Source: JALYUM01 sp036688685 (GTDB lineage Bacteria > Pseudomonadota > Gammaproteobacteria > Burkholderiales > Burkholderiaceae_D). Taken from it: a stretch of 64,000 bases of DNA. The notes beneath the pieces are model-generated. The model had not been told where the DNA came from, ran no database searches, and saw nothing but the letters and a program-made list of their open reading frames with translations. The stretch spans positions 124,001-188,000 of the forward strand of contig NZ_JAQQPS010000007.1 of NCBI RefSeq assembly GCF_036688685.1, written 5' to 3'. Position 1 is the first letter of the stretch, and the number at the start of each line of letters is the position of its first letter. Position numbers and translations under genes: made by a program. Positions 8,638 through 17,408 of the stretch are shown piece by piece.

Positions 8638-11600
8638 TCAGCCGCGCGCCTGCACCTCGCGCAACAGCGCATCGACACTGTCGAACTGCGCCGGCTTGGT
8701 CAGGTGCAGATCGAAGCCCGCGCGCAGCGTGCGCGCGCGGTCTTCCTGCGTGCCCCAGCCGGTCAGCGCCACCAGCGTCGCGCCCGCCATGCCATCGATC
8801 TTGCGCAGCGCCACCGCCACATCCAGGCCGCTCATGTCGGGCAGGCCAATGTCGAGGAACACCACCGCCGGCAGGTGCAGCGCGGCGTTGGCCAGCGCCG
8901 CGGCGCCGTCATGCGCCAGCACCACCCGGTGACCACTGGCCTGCAGCAGTTCGCCCAGCATGTCGGCCGCGTCGAGATTGTCATCAACCACCAGTACCGC
9001 CAGGCCAGCGAAAGTCGGTGGCGCGAGCGCAGCGGCCGCTTCGCCTGGTGCCACGCCGCCTCCGGCGGCCAGCGGCAACCAGACGGTGAAGCAGCTGCCC
9101 TGCCCGGAACCGGTGCTGGCAGCAGCCACCACGCCGCCATGCAAGTGCACCAGGCGCTGCACCAGGTGCAGGCCGACGCCCAGGCCGCCCTGCGCCATCG
9201 CCGCGCTGTCGTGCACCTGCGTGTACATCTCGAATACCTGCGCCAGCACAGCCGGCGCGATGCCGATCCCGTTATCGACCACGCTGAGCACCACGCCGGC
9301 GCTATCCTGGCCCGCCAGCAGGCGCGTTTCCAGCGCAGCGCTGACGGCGATTTGGCCGCACCTGGGCGTGTACTTCGCCGCATTGTTGACCAGGTTACTG
9401 AGCACCTGCGCGATGCGGTGGCGGTCGGCGTCGAGCAGCACCGCGTGGTCCGGCAAGCTCACCGTCAACGCATGCGCGCCGGCCTCCACCTGCGGCATGC
9501 TGATCTCGAGCGCATCGTGCACCACGTCGGCCAACAGCACCGGCGCGCGTTGCAGCGTGACCTTGCCCTCGGTCAGGCGCGCCACGTCGAGCAGGTCGTC
9601 GACCAGGTGTGCCATGTGGCTCACCTGGCGCTGCATCATGGCGTGGATGGTGCGGTTATCCGCCCCGTCCGGGCGCATGCGCATCAGTTCCAGACCGGTG
9701 CGAATTGGTGCGAGCGGATTGCGCAATTCATGCGCCAGCGTGATCAAAAACTCGCTTTGCAGGCGGTTCTTTTCCAGCAGCGCGCGCGCCACCTGTTCGA
9801 ACCGGTCCTGCAGCAAGGCCCGTTCGTGCACGTCGATGACAGTGCCAACATAACCGTCCGGCATGCCTTGCGCGTCCGTGTGCGGGTGGCCGGCATCGAT
9901 CACCCAGCGGTACGCGCCATCGCGCCCGCGCAGCCGGTAGTCGAGGGAAAACGGGCGGCGCGCCGTGTACGCGGCCTGGAACTGCGCGCCGGTCTGTTCG
10001 AGGTCGTCCGGGTGGATGTTGTCCAGCCAGCCCAGGCCAAGGTCCTGCTCCGGCGTGCGCCCGGTGTAGTCGTACCAGCGCGCGCTCACGTAGGTGGTCA
10101 TGCCGCTCTGGTCGGCCCGCCACAGCATCACTGGCGCAGCGTCGACCAGCGCACGGAAGGTGCTCTCGCGCTGGCGCGCGCCGGCGCGCGCGACCTGGTG
10201 CCTGACCCGCGCCAGCAGTTCGGCGGCGGCAAACGGTTTCACCAGGTAATCGTCGGCGCCCGCCTGCAAGCCTTCGATGCGCGCTTCTTCGCCGGCCCGT
10301 GCCGACAGCAGGATCACCGGCAGGTCGTGCAGCGCGGGATTGGCGCGCACTTTGGCCAGCAGGCCGAAGCCATCCAGGCGCGGCATCATGACGTCCGACA
10401 GCAGCAGGTCGGGCGGGTCGGCCAGTGCCATGGCGAATGCCGCTTCGCCGTCGGCGCAGCCCTGCACCGTGTAGTGCGCAGACAGCAAGGCCTGCACGTA
10501 CGCGCGCATGTCGTTGTTGTCGTCGGCTACCAGGATGCGGGCCCGCGCCGGTGCCAGCACGTCCGGCTGCGCCACAGGCACCGGTGCATCGGGCAGCCAG
10601 CGCAGCGCTTCTTCGACAAACGCAGCGCCGGTGCGCTGCTCCGCATCGGGCAGCGCCTGCGCGCCGATCCGGTCCGGCGCCAGGTGTGCGTGGCCAAACG
10701 GCAGCTCGACCACGAAGCAGCTGCCCTCGCCCAGCGTGCTGGTTACGGCAATGCGGCCGCCATGGAGTTGCGCCAGTTCCTGGATCAGGGCCAGGCCGAT
10801 ACCGGTGCCTTCATAGGTGCGGCCCGGCGCACCTTCGATGCGGTGGAAGCGCTCGAACACCCGTCCCAGTTCCGCTTCCGGGATGCCGGCACCGGTGTCG
10901 ATCACCGACAGGCGCACGCCTTGCCCATGGCGGCGCAGGCGCAGCGTGACGCTGCCTTCGAGCGTGAATTTGAAGGCGTTCGAGAGCAGATTGAAAACGA
11001 TTTTTTCCCACATGTCGCGGTCGACATACACCGGCTGGCCGGGGTCGTCGATCTCCACGCGGTACGTCAGTCCGCCCTTGACCATGGCCGATTCGAACAC
11101 GCTGGCCAGCTCGCCGGTGAGCGCCGCCAGGTCGAGCGGGACGTAGCGCGCCTGCACCCGACCGGCCTCGATGCGCGAAAAATCGAGCAGCGAATTGACC
11201 AGTTTCAGCAGGCGCAGCGCGTTGCGCCGGGTCAGTTCCAGGCGCTGGCGCTGGACCGCCGGCAGGTCGGCGCTCGCATCGGCCAGGGCATCTTCGAGCG
11301 GACCGAGGATCAGCGTCAGCGGCGTGCGAAATTCATGCGAGACGTTCGAAAAGAACGCGGTCTTGGCGCGGTCGATCTTTTCCAGCGCGGCGGCGCGGCG
11401 CTGTTCCTGCTCCCACGCCAGCACATTGCCCACCGCCGTATCGACGACCGCATTGAGGCGTTCGTAAAAGCCGCGATAGTCATGGTCGAGCGGCCGATGC
11501 GAACTCACGCCGGCCACGACGAAACCGAATACAGCCTGCTGGCCCGGCAGTGAAACCGGCAGCACCATGGCGCTGTCGGGCGAGATCTCGTACGGGCCGC

Positions 11601-12411
11601 ATGGCGCGCCAGCGAACCACGGCGCGATGCCGTCGATCTGCTGCATGGTGCGCAGGCGCGCCGCTTGCGCGAAGGGCCAGGGCGACGCCGCCAGCGTGGT
11701 ACGCGCCGGCGCCAGCGCGGGGTGGGCGGACAAGCCCGCACTGCCGAGCAGGCCCAGCTCGTCGCTTTCTTCGAGCTGGTAGAACAGCAAAAACGGCAGG
11801 TCGGGCGCGAGCTGCGCCGACTGCGCGGCAATCTGGGCGCCGATCGCGGCGGTGCTGCGCGCGCCGACCAGGCTGCTGGTCAGGTCGCGCAGGCTTTGCG
11901 TGCGGCGTGCGCCCAACACCTGCGCGGTCGACTCGGTGATGGGGTGGAAAATCCCGCCCACGCCACCCGACTCGTCGCGGATCGGCGAGAACGAGAACGT
12001 CATGAACGCTTCTTCGAGGTAGCCGTATCGGTCCAGGATCATGCGCTGGTTGTGGATGTAGGCGCCCTGCCCGCGGCTGGCCGAGTCGAACGCATCGCCG
12101 ACCACCGGCAGCGCCGTGGCCCAGCACACCTTGAATGGCTCGCCCATCGACGATGGGTGCTTGGCGCCGCAAATCGGCCGGTAGGCATCGTTGTAGAGCT
12201 GGATGTGCTCGGGCCCCCACGCCACCAGAATCGGGAACGTCGACGACAGGCACAGGCTGACCGATGTACGCAGGCTTTGTGGCCACAGCGCCAGCGGGCC
12301 CAACGGCGTGGCCGACCAGTCCATCGCCCGGATCAGCGCGCCCATCTCGCCGCCGCCATCCAGCCAGCTGAGGTCGTCGAGGTTCGGCTGCGGGAGGGTG
12401 GACAGGGACAT
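8638..12411 (-). CDS. double hybrid sensor kinase (PAS-GAF-HK-REC-PAS-HK-REC)
   Basis: A very large soluble protein of 1257 residues from the ATG at 12411. Order: an N-terminal PAS-like region (about 25-165), a GAF-like region (180-330), first kinase core with H-box SHEFRTPL (His359) and GTGIGLAL, receiver 1 with phosphoacceptor Asp673, PAS (750-865), second kinase core with AHELRNPLAP (His894), DNGIGI and GLGVGLHL, and receiver 2 with Asp1187. All phosphotransfer residues are present, so an internal relay through two kinase/receiver pairs is plausible. No DNA-binding output domain is seen. The longer in-frame start at 12519 is less likely because it covers the divergent promoter region. Signal and targets are unknown. 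Confidence 0.88.
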   Translation of the reverse strand: MSLSTLPQPNLDDLSWLDGGGEMGALIRAMDWSATPLGPLALWPQSLRTSVSLCLSSTFPILVAWGPEHIQLYNDAYRPICGAKHPSSMGEPFKVCWATALPVVGDAFDSASRGQGAYIHNQRMILDRYGYLEEAFMTFSFSPIRDESGGVGGIFHPITESTAQVLGARRTQSLRDLTSSLVGARSTAAIGAQIAAQSAQLAPDLPFLLFYQLEESDELGLLGSAGLSAHPALAPARTTLAASPWPFAQAARLRTMQQIDGIAPWFAGAPCGPYEISPDSAMVLPVSLPGQQAVFGFVVAGVSSHRPLDHDYRGFYERLNAVVDTAVGNVLAWEQEQRRAAALEKIDRAKTAFFSNVSHEFRTPLTLILGPLEDALADASADLPAVQRQRLELTRRNALRLLKLVNSLLDFSRIEAGRVQARYVPLDLAALTGELASVFESAMVKGGLTYRVEIDDPGQPVYVDRDMWEKIVFNLLSNAFKFTLEGSVTLRLRRHGQGVRLSVIDTGAGIPEAELGRVFERFHRIEGAPGRTYEGTGIGLALIQELAQLHGGRIAVTSTLGEGSCFVVELPFGHAHLAPDRIGAQALPDAEQRTGAAFVEEALRWLPDAPVPVAQPDVLAPARARILVADDNNDMRAYVQALLSAHYTVQGCADGEAAFAMALADPPDLLLSDVMMPRLDGFGLLAKVRANPALHDLPVILLSARAGEEARIEGLQAGADDYLVKPFAAAELLARVRHQVARAGARQRESTFRALVDAAPVMLWRADQSGMTTYVSARWYDYTGRTPEQDLGLGWLDNIHPDDLEQTGAQFQAAYTARRPFSLDYRLRGRDGAYRWVIDAGHPHTDAQGMPDGYVGTVIDVHERALLQDRFEQVARALLEKNRLQSEFLITLAHELRNPLAPIRTGLELMRMRPDGADNRTIHAMMQRQVSHMAHLVDDLLDVARLTEGKVTLQRAPVLLADVVHDALEISMPQVEAGAHALTVSLPDHAVLLDADRHRIAQVLSNLVNNAAKYTPRCGQIAVSAALETRLLAGQDSAGVVLSVVDNGIGIAPAVLAQVFEMYTQVHDSAAMAQGGLGVGLHLVQRLVHLHGGVVAAASTGSGQGSCFTVWLPLAAGGGVAPGEAAAALAPPTFAGLAVLVVDDNLDAADMLGELLQASGHRVVLAHDGAAALANAALHLPAVVFLDIGLPDMSGLDVAVALRKIDGMAGATLVALTGWGTQEDRARTLRAGFDLHLTKPAQFDSVDALLREVQARG

Positions 12412-12672
12412 GGTCACGGAAGACTGGGGGAATCCCCGTATTGTAACATTCGTGGCAACGGTAAATCCGCTCGCCATATGGACCGTCAGTGCGGTTTCCA
12501 CGCAACAAATATTTAACAAATCGAGAAGAAAGCAGGCGTCCTGACGACATTACGTTCAATTGCACAGCGGAATTAGACGTTTTTTTTTCGCTTCTCTATA
12601 TACTTCGTTTAGCACGACAGCAAACGTTTGCACGAGCGGCAACCGACATTGAACATCCTGGATGGACTGCGC

Positions 12673-14523
12673 ATGGCGCCAACGATTTCATCGCAAACCG
12701 ACGCAACCGACGCAACCGACACCCTGCCGCTGACAGCGCTGGCGGGGGCGCTCGACACGTCGGAAGCGGCGATCGCCATCCTGGCCATGCCACAACGCCA
12801 GTTCGTGTTTGCCAATGCCGCTTACCATGCGCTTGGCGCGGGCGCCGTGTTCAGCTGCGCCGCGATCGACGCGGCGGTGGCCGAATCGCTGCATTCCGGC
12901 CGCACCGCCCGGATCGGCCGTTTCGGCGCGGCGCTGACCGGCGACCCGGAGGCAATCTGGGAAGGCGAAGTTTCCCGGGCCGGGATGGATGCGGGCGGCC
13001 GCGCCTTGCTGTTGCTGTGCATCCGGAATGTGTCGCACACGGTGCGCGCGGAACGGGCGCTTGCCCTGTCCGAAGAATCGCTGCGCCGCACCAACAGCAA
13101 ACTGCGCGATACGCTCGACAGCATCACCGATGGCGTGCTCGTCATGGACCACGACTGGCGCTACACCTTTGTCAGCGCGCGTGCCGCCGCCATCATGGGC
13201 ATCCCGGCCGAAAAACTCATCGGCGGCATCGTCTGGGAGCTGTTTCCGGCAGCCGCCGGCAGCCAGTTATTCCACGGCTACCACCAGGCCGTCGCGACCG
13301 ACATGCCGGTGCATTTCGAGGAACACTACCCGGCGCCGCTGAACATGTGGCTCGCGTGCGACTGCTACCCCACCCTGGACGGCCTGACGGTGTACTTCCG
13401 CAATGTGTCGGCGCGGCGCGCGGCGGAACAGGCCTTGCGCGAACACATGGCCATTTTGCGCGCCATCAGCGACACCTCCGACGACGTCATGTTCGCCAAG
13501 GACCGCCAGGGCCGGCTGCGCTTTGCCAACCCGGCCACGCTGGCTCTGATCGGGCGCCCCCTGGCTGACGTGATCGGCAAGACCGATGCCGAATTGCTGA
13601 GCGACCCGGCAGTGGCCGCCGCGGTGATGCAGAACGACCGCGCCGTCATGGAAGCCGGCCAGTCGGCCGAATACGAGGAGCGCGTGCCGATGCCGGATGG
13701 CACCCACAAAGTCTGGCTATCGCGCAAAATCCCCTACCTCGACGAACAGGGCGCCGTGATCGGCCTGCTGGGTGTGGCGCGCGAAATTACCGAGCGGGCG
13801 CAGAAAGAGCAGGAGCTGGAAACGGCCAGCACCCGCAAGGACGAATTTCTGGCGATGCTGGCGCACGAATTGCGCAACCCGCTCTCGCCCATCATGAACG
13901 GCGCCCATATGCTCGACAAGGTCGCCGGCGACGAAGCGAAGGTGCGCAACATCAGCCGCATCATCACGCGCCAGGCCGGCCACATGGTCGCGCTGGTCGA
14001 CGACTTGCTGGACGTATCGCGCCTGCAGCGCGGCCTGGTCACCCTGCACAAGGCCAGCGTCGACATCAACGCCGTGCTGGGTGAGGCGCTCGAACAGGTG
14101 CGCGCCCTGATCGACGCGCGCCACCACACGCTGCTGCTGCAAGCGGCGCCGCAGCCGGCGCTGGTATTCGGCGACCGTACCCGGCTGATCCAGGCAGTGG
14201 CCAATCTGCTTGGCAATGCCGCCAGGTTCACCCCCGAGGGCGGACAGCTGGTTGTGCGCGCCAGCTTCGCCGGCGCCGGCATGCTGCAAGTGGAGGTGCA
14301 GGACAATGGCGTGGGCATCGACGCCGCCCTGCTGCCGCAAGTGTTCGGCCTGTTCACCCAGGGCGAGCGCGGTCTCGACCGCACCATCGGCGGGCTGGGA
14401 CTCGGCCTGCCGCTGGTGAAATCGATCGTCACCCTGCACGGCGGCAGTGTCAGCGCGCGCAGTGCCGGCAGCGGCCAGGGCAGCACGTTCACGGTGCTGC
14501 TGCCGCTCGAAGAACCAAGCTGA
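12673..14523 (+). CDS. multi-PAS sensor histidine kinase
   Basis: A 616-residue soluble kinase. Three PAS-like regions cover about 30-125, 145-250 and 260-375. The HisKA H-box is AHELRNPLSP with His398, followed by HATPase motifs DNGVGI and GGLGLGLPL. The ATG at 12673 is chosen over an in-frame TTG at 12628. The first residues hold a short ATDATD repeat encoded by a GACGCAACC duplication. It is divergent from the large hybrid kinase across a 260-bp AT-richer gap with a T-run and a TATATA element at 12597-12602. No adjacent response regulator. Confidence 0.88.
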   Translation: MAPTISSQTDATDATDTLPLTALAGALDTSEAAIAILAMPQRQFVFANAAYHALGAGAVFSCAAIDAAVAESLHSGRTARIGRFGAALTGDPEAIWEGEVSRAGMDAGGRALLLLCIRNVSHTVRAERALALSEESLRRTNSKLRDTLDSITDGVLVMDHDWRYTFVSARAAAIMGIPAEKLIGGIVWELFPAAAGSQLFHGYHQAVATDMPVHFEEHYPAPLNMWLACDCYPTLDGLTVYFRNVSARRAAEQALREHMAILRAISDTSDDVMFAKDRQGRLRFANPATLALIGRPLADVIGKTDAELLSDPAVAAAVMQNDRAVMEAGQSAEYEERVPMPDGTHKVWLSRKIPYLDEQGAVIGLLGVAREITERAQKEQELETASTRKDEFLAMLAHELRNPLSPIMNGAHMLDKVAGDEAKVRNISRIITRQAGHMVALVDDLLDVSRLQRGLVTLHKASVDINAVLGEALEQVRALIDARHHTLLLQAAPQPALVFGDRTRLIQAVANLLGNAARFTPEGGQLVVRASFAGAGMLQVEVQDNGVGIDAALLPQVFGLFTQGERGLDRTIGGLGLGLPLVKSIVTLHGGSVSARSAGSGQGSTFTVLLPLEEPS

Positions 14524-14534
14524 ACGGACCTTAG

Positions 14535-15329
14535 TTATTGCATGAACCAGCCGTGGCTGACGACGATCGACTGCCCGGTCAGCGCATTGGTCGGGAAGCT
14601 GGCCAAAAACAGGGCGGTCTGGGCGACATCGTTGACCGTGGTGAATTCGCCGTCCACCGTGTCCTTGAGCATGACCTTGCTGACCACGTCGGCCTCGCTG
14701 ATGCCGAGCGCGGCCGACTGTTCGGGAATCTGCTTTTCCACCAGCGCGGTGCGCACGAAGCCGGGGCAAATCACATTCGCCCGCACGCCGTGCGCTGCGC
14801 CCTCTTTCGCCACCACCTTGCACAGGCCGATCAGGCCGTGCTTCGCCGCCACGTACGGGGCCTTGAGCTTCGACGCTTCCTTCGAATGCACCGAGCCCAT
14901 GTAGATGACGCTGCCGCCGCGCTGTTGCGCATACATGAGTTTCAGGCAAGCGCGGGTGGTGAGGAAGGCGCCGTCGAGGTGAATGGCGAGCATTTTTTTC
15001 CAGTCGCTAAAACTGAAATCGTCGACCGGGCCGACGATCTGGATGCCCGCGTTCGACACCAGCACGTCGATGCCGCCCATGCGCGCGGCTGCCGCGGCGA
15101 TGCCGGCATCGACCTGCTCTTCGCTGGTCACGTCCATGGCGACGGCGAGCGCGCGCGCGCCGGTCGGATCAAATTCGCTGGCCACCGCCTGAGCTGCCGC
15201 CAGGTTCAGGTCGGCGATCACGACCCTGGCGCCATTGTCGAAGAATACTTTGGCGATTTCCTTGCCGATGCCGTTGGCCGCACCGGTTACCAGTGCCACT
15301 TTGTCTTGCATGCCGTTCGCTACATTCAT
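14535..15329 (-). CDS. bdhA: 3-hydroxybutyrate dehydrogenase (SDR)
   Basis: A 264-residue classical short-chain dehydrogenase that oxidises (R)-3-hydroxybutyrate to acetoacetate with NAD+. The cofactor motif is TGAANGIG (15-22) and the catalytic residues are Ser146, Tyr159 and Lys163. The segments SNAGIQIVGPVDDF, KHGLIGLCKV and the C-terminal SHGWFMQ are characteristic of 3-hydroxybutyrate dehydrogenases. It is coupled by a four-base overlap to the upstream patatin-like gene, a frequent pairing in Burkholderiales that points to use of polyhydroxybutyrate-derived monomers. No transcription terminator is seen in the 11-bp convergent gap to the kinase at 12673. Confidence 0.92.
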   Translation of the reverse strand: MNVANGMQDKVALVTGAANGIGKEIAKVFFDNGARVVIADLNLAAAQAVASEFDPTGARALAVAMDVTSEEQVDAGIAAAAARMGGIDVLVSNAGIQIVGPVDDFSFSDWKKMLAIHLDGAFLTTRACLKLMYAQQRGGSVIYMGSVHSKEASKLKAPYVAAKHGLIGLCKVVAKEGAAHGVRANVICPGFVRTALVEKQIPEQSAALGISEADVVSKVMLKDTVDGEFTTVNDVAQTALFLASFPTNALTGQSIVVSHGWFMQ

Positions 15330-16522
15330 GATGGTCTCTTATGCGTTTTGTGAGTGAAATCGTAGACCGCCGGACTGTCGGCCAGCGGTGGCGGGGTCAG
15401 CACTTCCGGATGCGCCAGCGTGACGCCCGCATCGCGGTAGCCGGCACGCCAGTGGTCCTCCATGGTGCGCCGTGAAAATTCGTAATCCTTCGATTGCCCT
15501 TCGTACGTGGGCGAGTGGTACACCAGCTGCACGATATTGTAGACCGCCTGGTCGGATGCCTGCGCCAGCATGCGCGCCTGCGGCGACGCGGCCAGTTCGC
15601 GCGGCATCTGGGCCAGCAATTCATTGAACGCCGTGCGCAACTTTTCCGTGCGCCGGAAATTGTCGGTCGCGGCACGCGTGCGGCTGGAATACTGCACTTC
15701 CTTCATGCGCACGGCCACCGCCGCCAGGTCGGCCGGCAGCACGCCATCGGCGGCCCACAGGTCCACCTGCAGCACCAGTGTATCAAGGCCCGAGCGGCTC
15801 GACAGGACCCAGTCGAGCGGCGTGTTCGACACCATGCCACCGTCCCAGTACGCTTCACCGTCGATCTCGACCGCATTGAACGCCGGCGGCAGCGCACCGC
15901 TGGCCAGGATGTGTTCAAGCCGGATGGTGTCGGTGGCGTTGTCGAAGTAGGCAAAATTACCCGTGCGCACATTCACGGCGCCGACCGAAAAGCGCATCTG
16001 TTTCCGGTTGATCAGGTCGAAGTCGACCAGCCGCGCGAGCGTAGCGCGCAGCGGTGCGGTATCGTAATAGCTTGGCGCGCTGCTGTGAATGCCCGGCAGC
16101 CAGACCGGCGGCATGCGCGGGGTAAAAAACCCCGGTACCCCGTTGGCCAGCACGGCGCTGGCGTGGGCCTGGTTGACGAAGGTGCGCGCCTGGTCCGGCA
16201 AGGGCACCTGGTCCCACCATGCGCTGATGCCGAAGTCGCTGGTCTGGCTGACGCCTTCCCAGAAGCTGCGCAGCCGCTCCACTCGCCGTTCCGGTGGATT
16301 GCCGGCAATGAGCGCGCAGTTGATGGCGCCGATCGAAATCCCGCTCACCCAGGTCGGTTCGATACCGGCCTCGTGCAGCCGCGCATAGACGCCGGCCTGG
16401 TAGGCGCCGAGCGCGCCGCCCCCTTGCAGCAGCAGCGCGATCGATTCGAACTGTGTGGCGCACGGCCGCGCGCTTTCGGGCGCCGCCCGGGCGCGCCGAC
16501 CTGCACTGCCAGAGTCGTCCAT
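15326..16522 (-). CDS. patatin-like phospholipase/esterase with DUF3734
   Basis: A 398-residue patatin-family protein. The oxyanion loop GGGALG lies at 34-39, the nucleophile motif GISIG at 61-65 (Ser63) and the dyad aspartate in the DGG motif (Asp227), so the Ser/Asp catalytic pair is complete. The C-terminal region with KDYEFSRRTMEDHW fits DUF3734. The ATG at 16522 is chosen over a GTG at 16537 because GAAAGAA is positioned as its ribosome site. It is first in an operon with the 3-hydroxybutyrate dehydrogenase (ATGA overlap), which suggests ester or oligomer cleavage upstream of that enzyme. The function is inferred from context. Confidence 0.85.
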   Translation of the reverse strand: MDDSGSAGRRARAAPESARPCATQFESIALLLQGGGALGAYQAGVYARLHEAGIEPTWVSGISIGAINCALIAGNPPERRVERLRSFWEGVSQTSDFGISAWWDQVPLPDQARTFVNQAHASAVLANGVPGFFTPRMPPVWLPGIHSSAPSYYDTAPLRATLARLVDFDLINRKQMRFSVGAVNVRTGNFAYFDNATDTIRLEHILASGALPPAFNAVEIDGEAYWDGGMVSNTPLDWVLSSRSGLDTLVLQVDLWAADGVLPADLAAVAVRMKEVQYSSRTRAATDNFRRTEKLRTAFNELLAQMPRELAASPQARMLAQASDQAVYNIVQLVYHSPTYEGQSKDYEFSRRTMEDHWRAGYRDAGVTLAHPEVLTPPPLADSPAVYDFTHKTHKRPS

Positions 16523-16629
16523 GGCGCGTTCTTTCACTGTTATTTGGTCAACTCATTCAATCCACATCAACTTAAATGATGCTGAAGTGTGCAGGGAATG
16601 TTCAAAAATTGTGTCGTTCACAAAATATA

Positions 16630-16650
16630 TTCAGTAAATTCAGTAAATTC
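16630..16650. repeat. 9-bp tandem repeat TTCAGTAAA, 2.3 copies
   Basis: TTCAGTAAA occurs at 16630-16638 and again at 16639-16647, followed by TTC. The AT-rich repeat ends 10 bases before the -35 element of the predicted promoter at 16661, the place for an UP element or an activator site. Confidence 0.6.
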
Positions 16651-16660
16651 GGCACTTATT

Positions 16661-16689
16661 TTCACGGAGCAACCAAACAGGGCTATAAT
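16661..16689 (+). promoter_or_regulatory. sigma70-type promoter, predicted leaderless start
   Basis: TTCACG (16661-16666, 4/6 to TTGACA) is separated by 17 bases from a perfect TATAAT (16684-16689). Transcription would begin about 7 bases after the -10, that is at or next to the ATG at 16696. No ribosome binding site can fit between, so the mRNA is predicted to be leaderless. Confidence 0.65.
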
Positions 16690-16695
16690 CGATCC

Positions 16696-17325
16696 ATGGA
16701 AAACGTCACGCCAACTGTCCCCGACGCCGGTTACGATGCCGCGCAATTCTGCTCCACTAAGGAGGCAGCACGTTTGCTAGGCGTGTCGCACCGAACCGTG
16801 CAGCTATGGGTCGAAAACGGCAGCCTGCAGGCATGGAAAACCGCCGGTGGGCACCGCCGCATCACGATGGAGTCGATCAACAAGCGCGTTGGCGCGCGCC
16901 AGAAGGCCATCAGCCCGCCGCAGGCATCGGTGGCGCTGCAACCGGCGCCGAAAAAGCTGCTGATGGTCGACGATGACCGCACCCTGCTGCGCCTGTACGA
17001 ACTCGAGATGGCCGGCTGGGACACGCCGCTGACGGTCATGAAAGCCTACGACGGCTTCGAGGCGCTGATCCGCATCGGCGAGCAGCGCCCCGACGTCCTG
17101 ATTAGCGACTTGAGCATGCCGGGCATGGACGGGTTCCGCATGATCCGCACGCTGCGTGAAAACCCCCATTATGCCGGCATGGCGATCATCGTCATCAGCG
17201 GCCTCGAAAAATCCACCATGCAGGCGATGGGCCTGCCGGGCGATATTCCCGTGTTTCCCAAGCCAGTACCGTTTGCCCAGTTGCGCTCGGCTGTCGAACA
17301 GGCCCTGGCCGTCGAGGCCGGGTAA
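16696..17325 (+). CDS. HTH (MerR/excisionase-type) plus receiver domain regulator
   Basis: A 209-residue protein with an unusual order: DNA-binding domain first, receiver second. Residues 18-63 form a BldC/excisionase-type HTH (CSTKEAARLLGVSHRTVQLWVENGSL with the GGHRRI wing typical of this family). Residues 85-205 form a CheY-like receiver with Asp92/Asp93, phosphoacceptor Asp138 (SDLSMPGMDGF) and Lys189 (PKP). Most response regulators place the receiver at the N-terminus. An in-frame upstream extension is rejected because it reads through the promoter. The downstream kinase at 17409 and receiver at 18979 lie in the same direction, 83 bp on, and probably form one phosphorelay. Target genes unknown. 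Confidence 0.88.
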   Translation: MENVTPTVPDAGYDAAQFCSTKEAARLLGVSHRTVQLWVENGSLQAWKTAGGHRRITMESINKRVGARQKAISPPQASVALQPAPKKLLMVDDDRTLLRLYELEMAGWDTPLTVMKAYDGFEALIRIGEQRPDVLISDLSMPGMDGFRMIRTLRENPHYAGMAIIVISGLEKSTMQAMGLPGDIPVFPKPVPFAQLRSAVEQALAVEAG

Positions 17326-17408
17326 TATCAGGCAAGCCTGGCTGGTCAGGCGCTTCGAGCCGGCTCGCGCAATGTTCCGGCGTTTTTCAAACCTGTACGG
17401 ACCGTGTC

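Noticed and set aside
8704..11553. A 949-codon plus-strand frame opposite the double hybrid kinase
   Set aside because: Composition is Gln/Arg/His-rich without motifs, while the minus-strand frame has complete kinase and receiver motifs.
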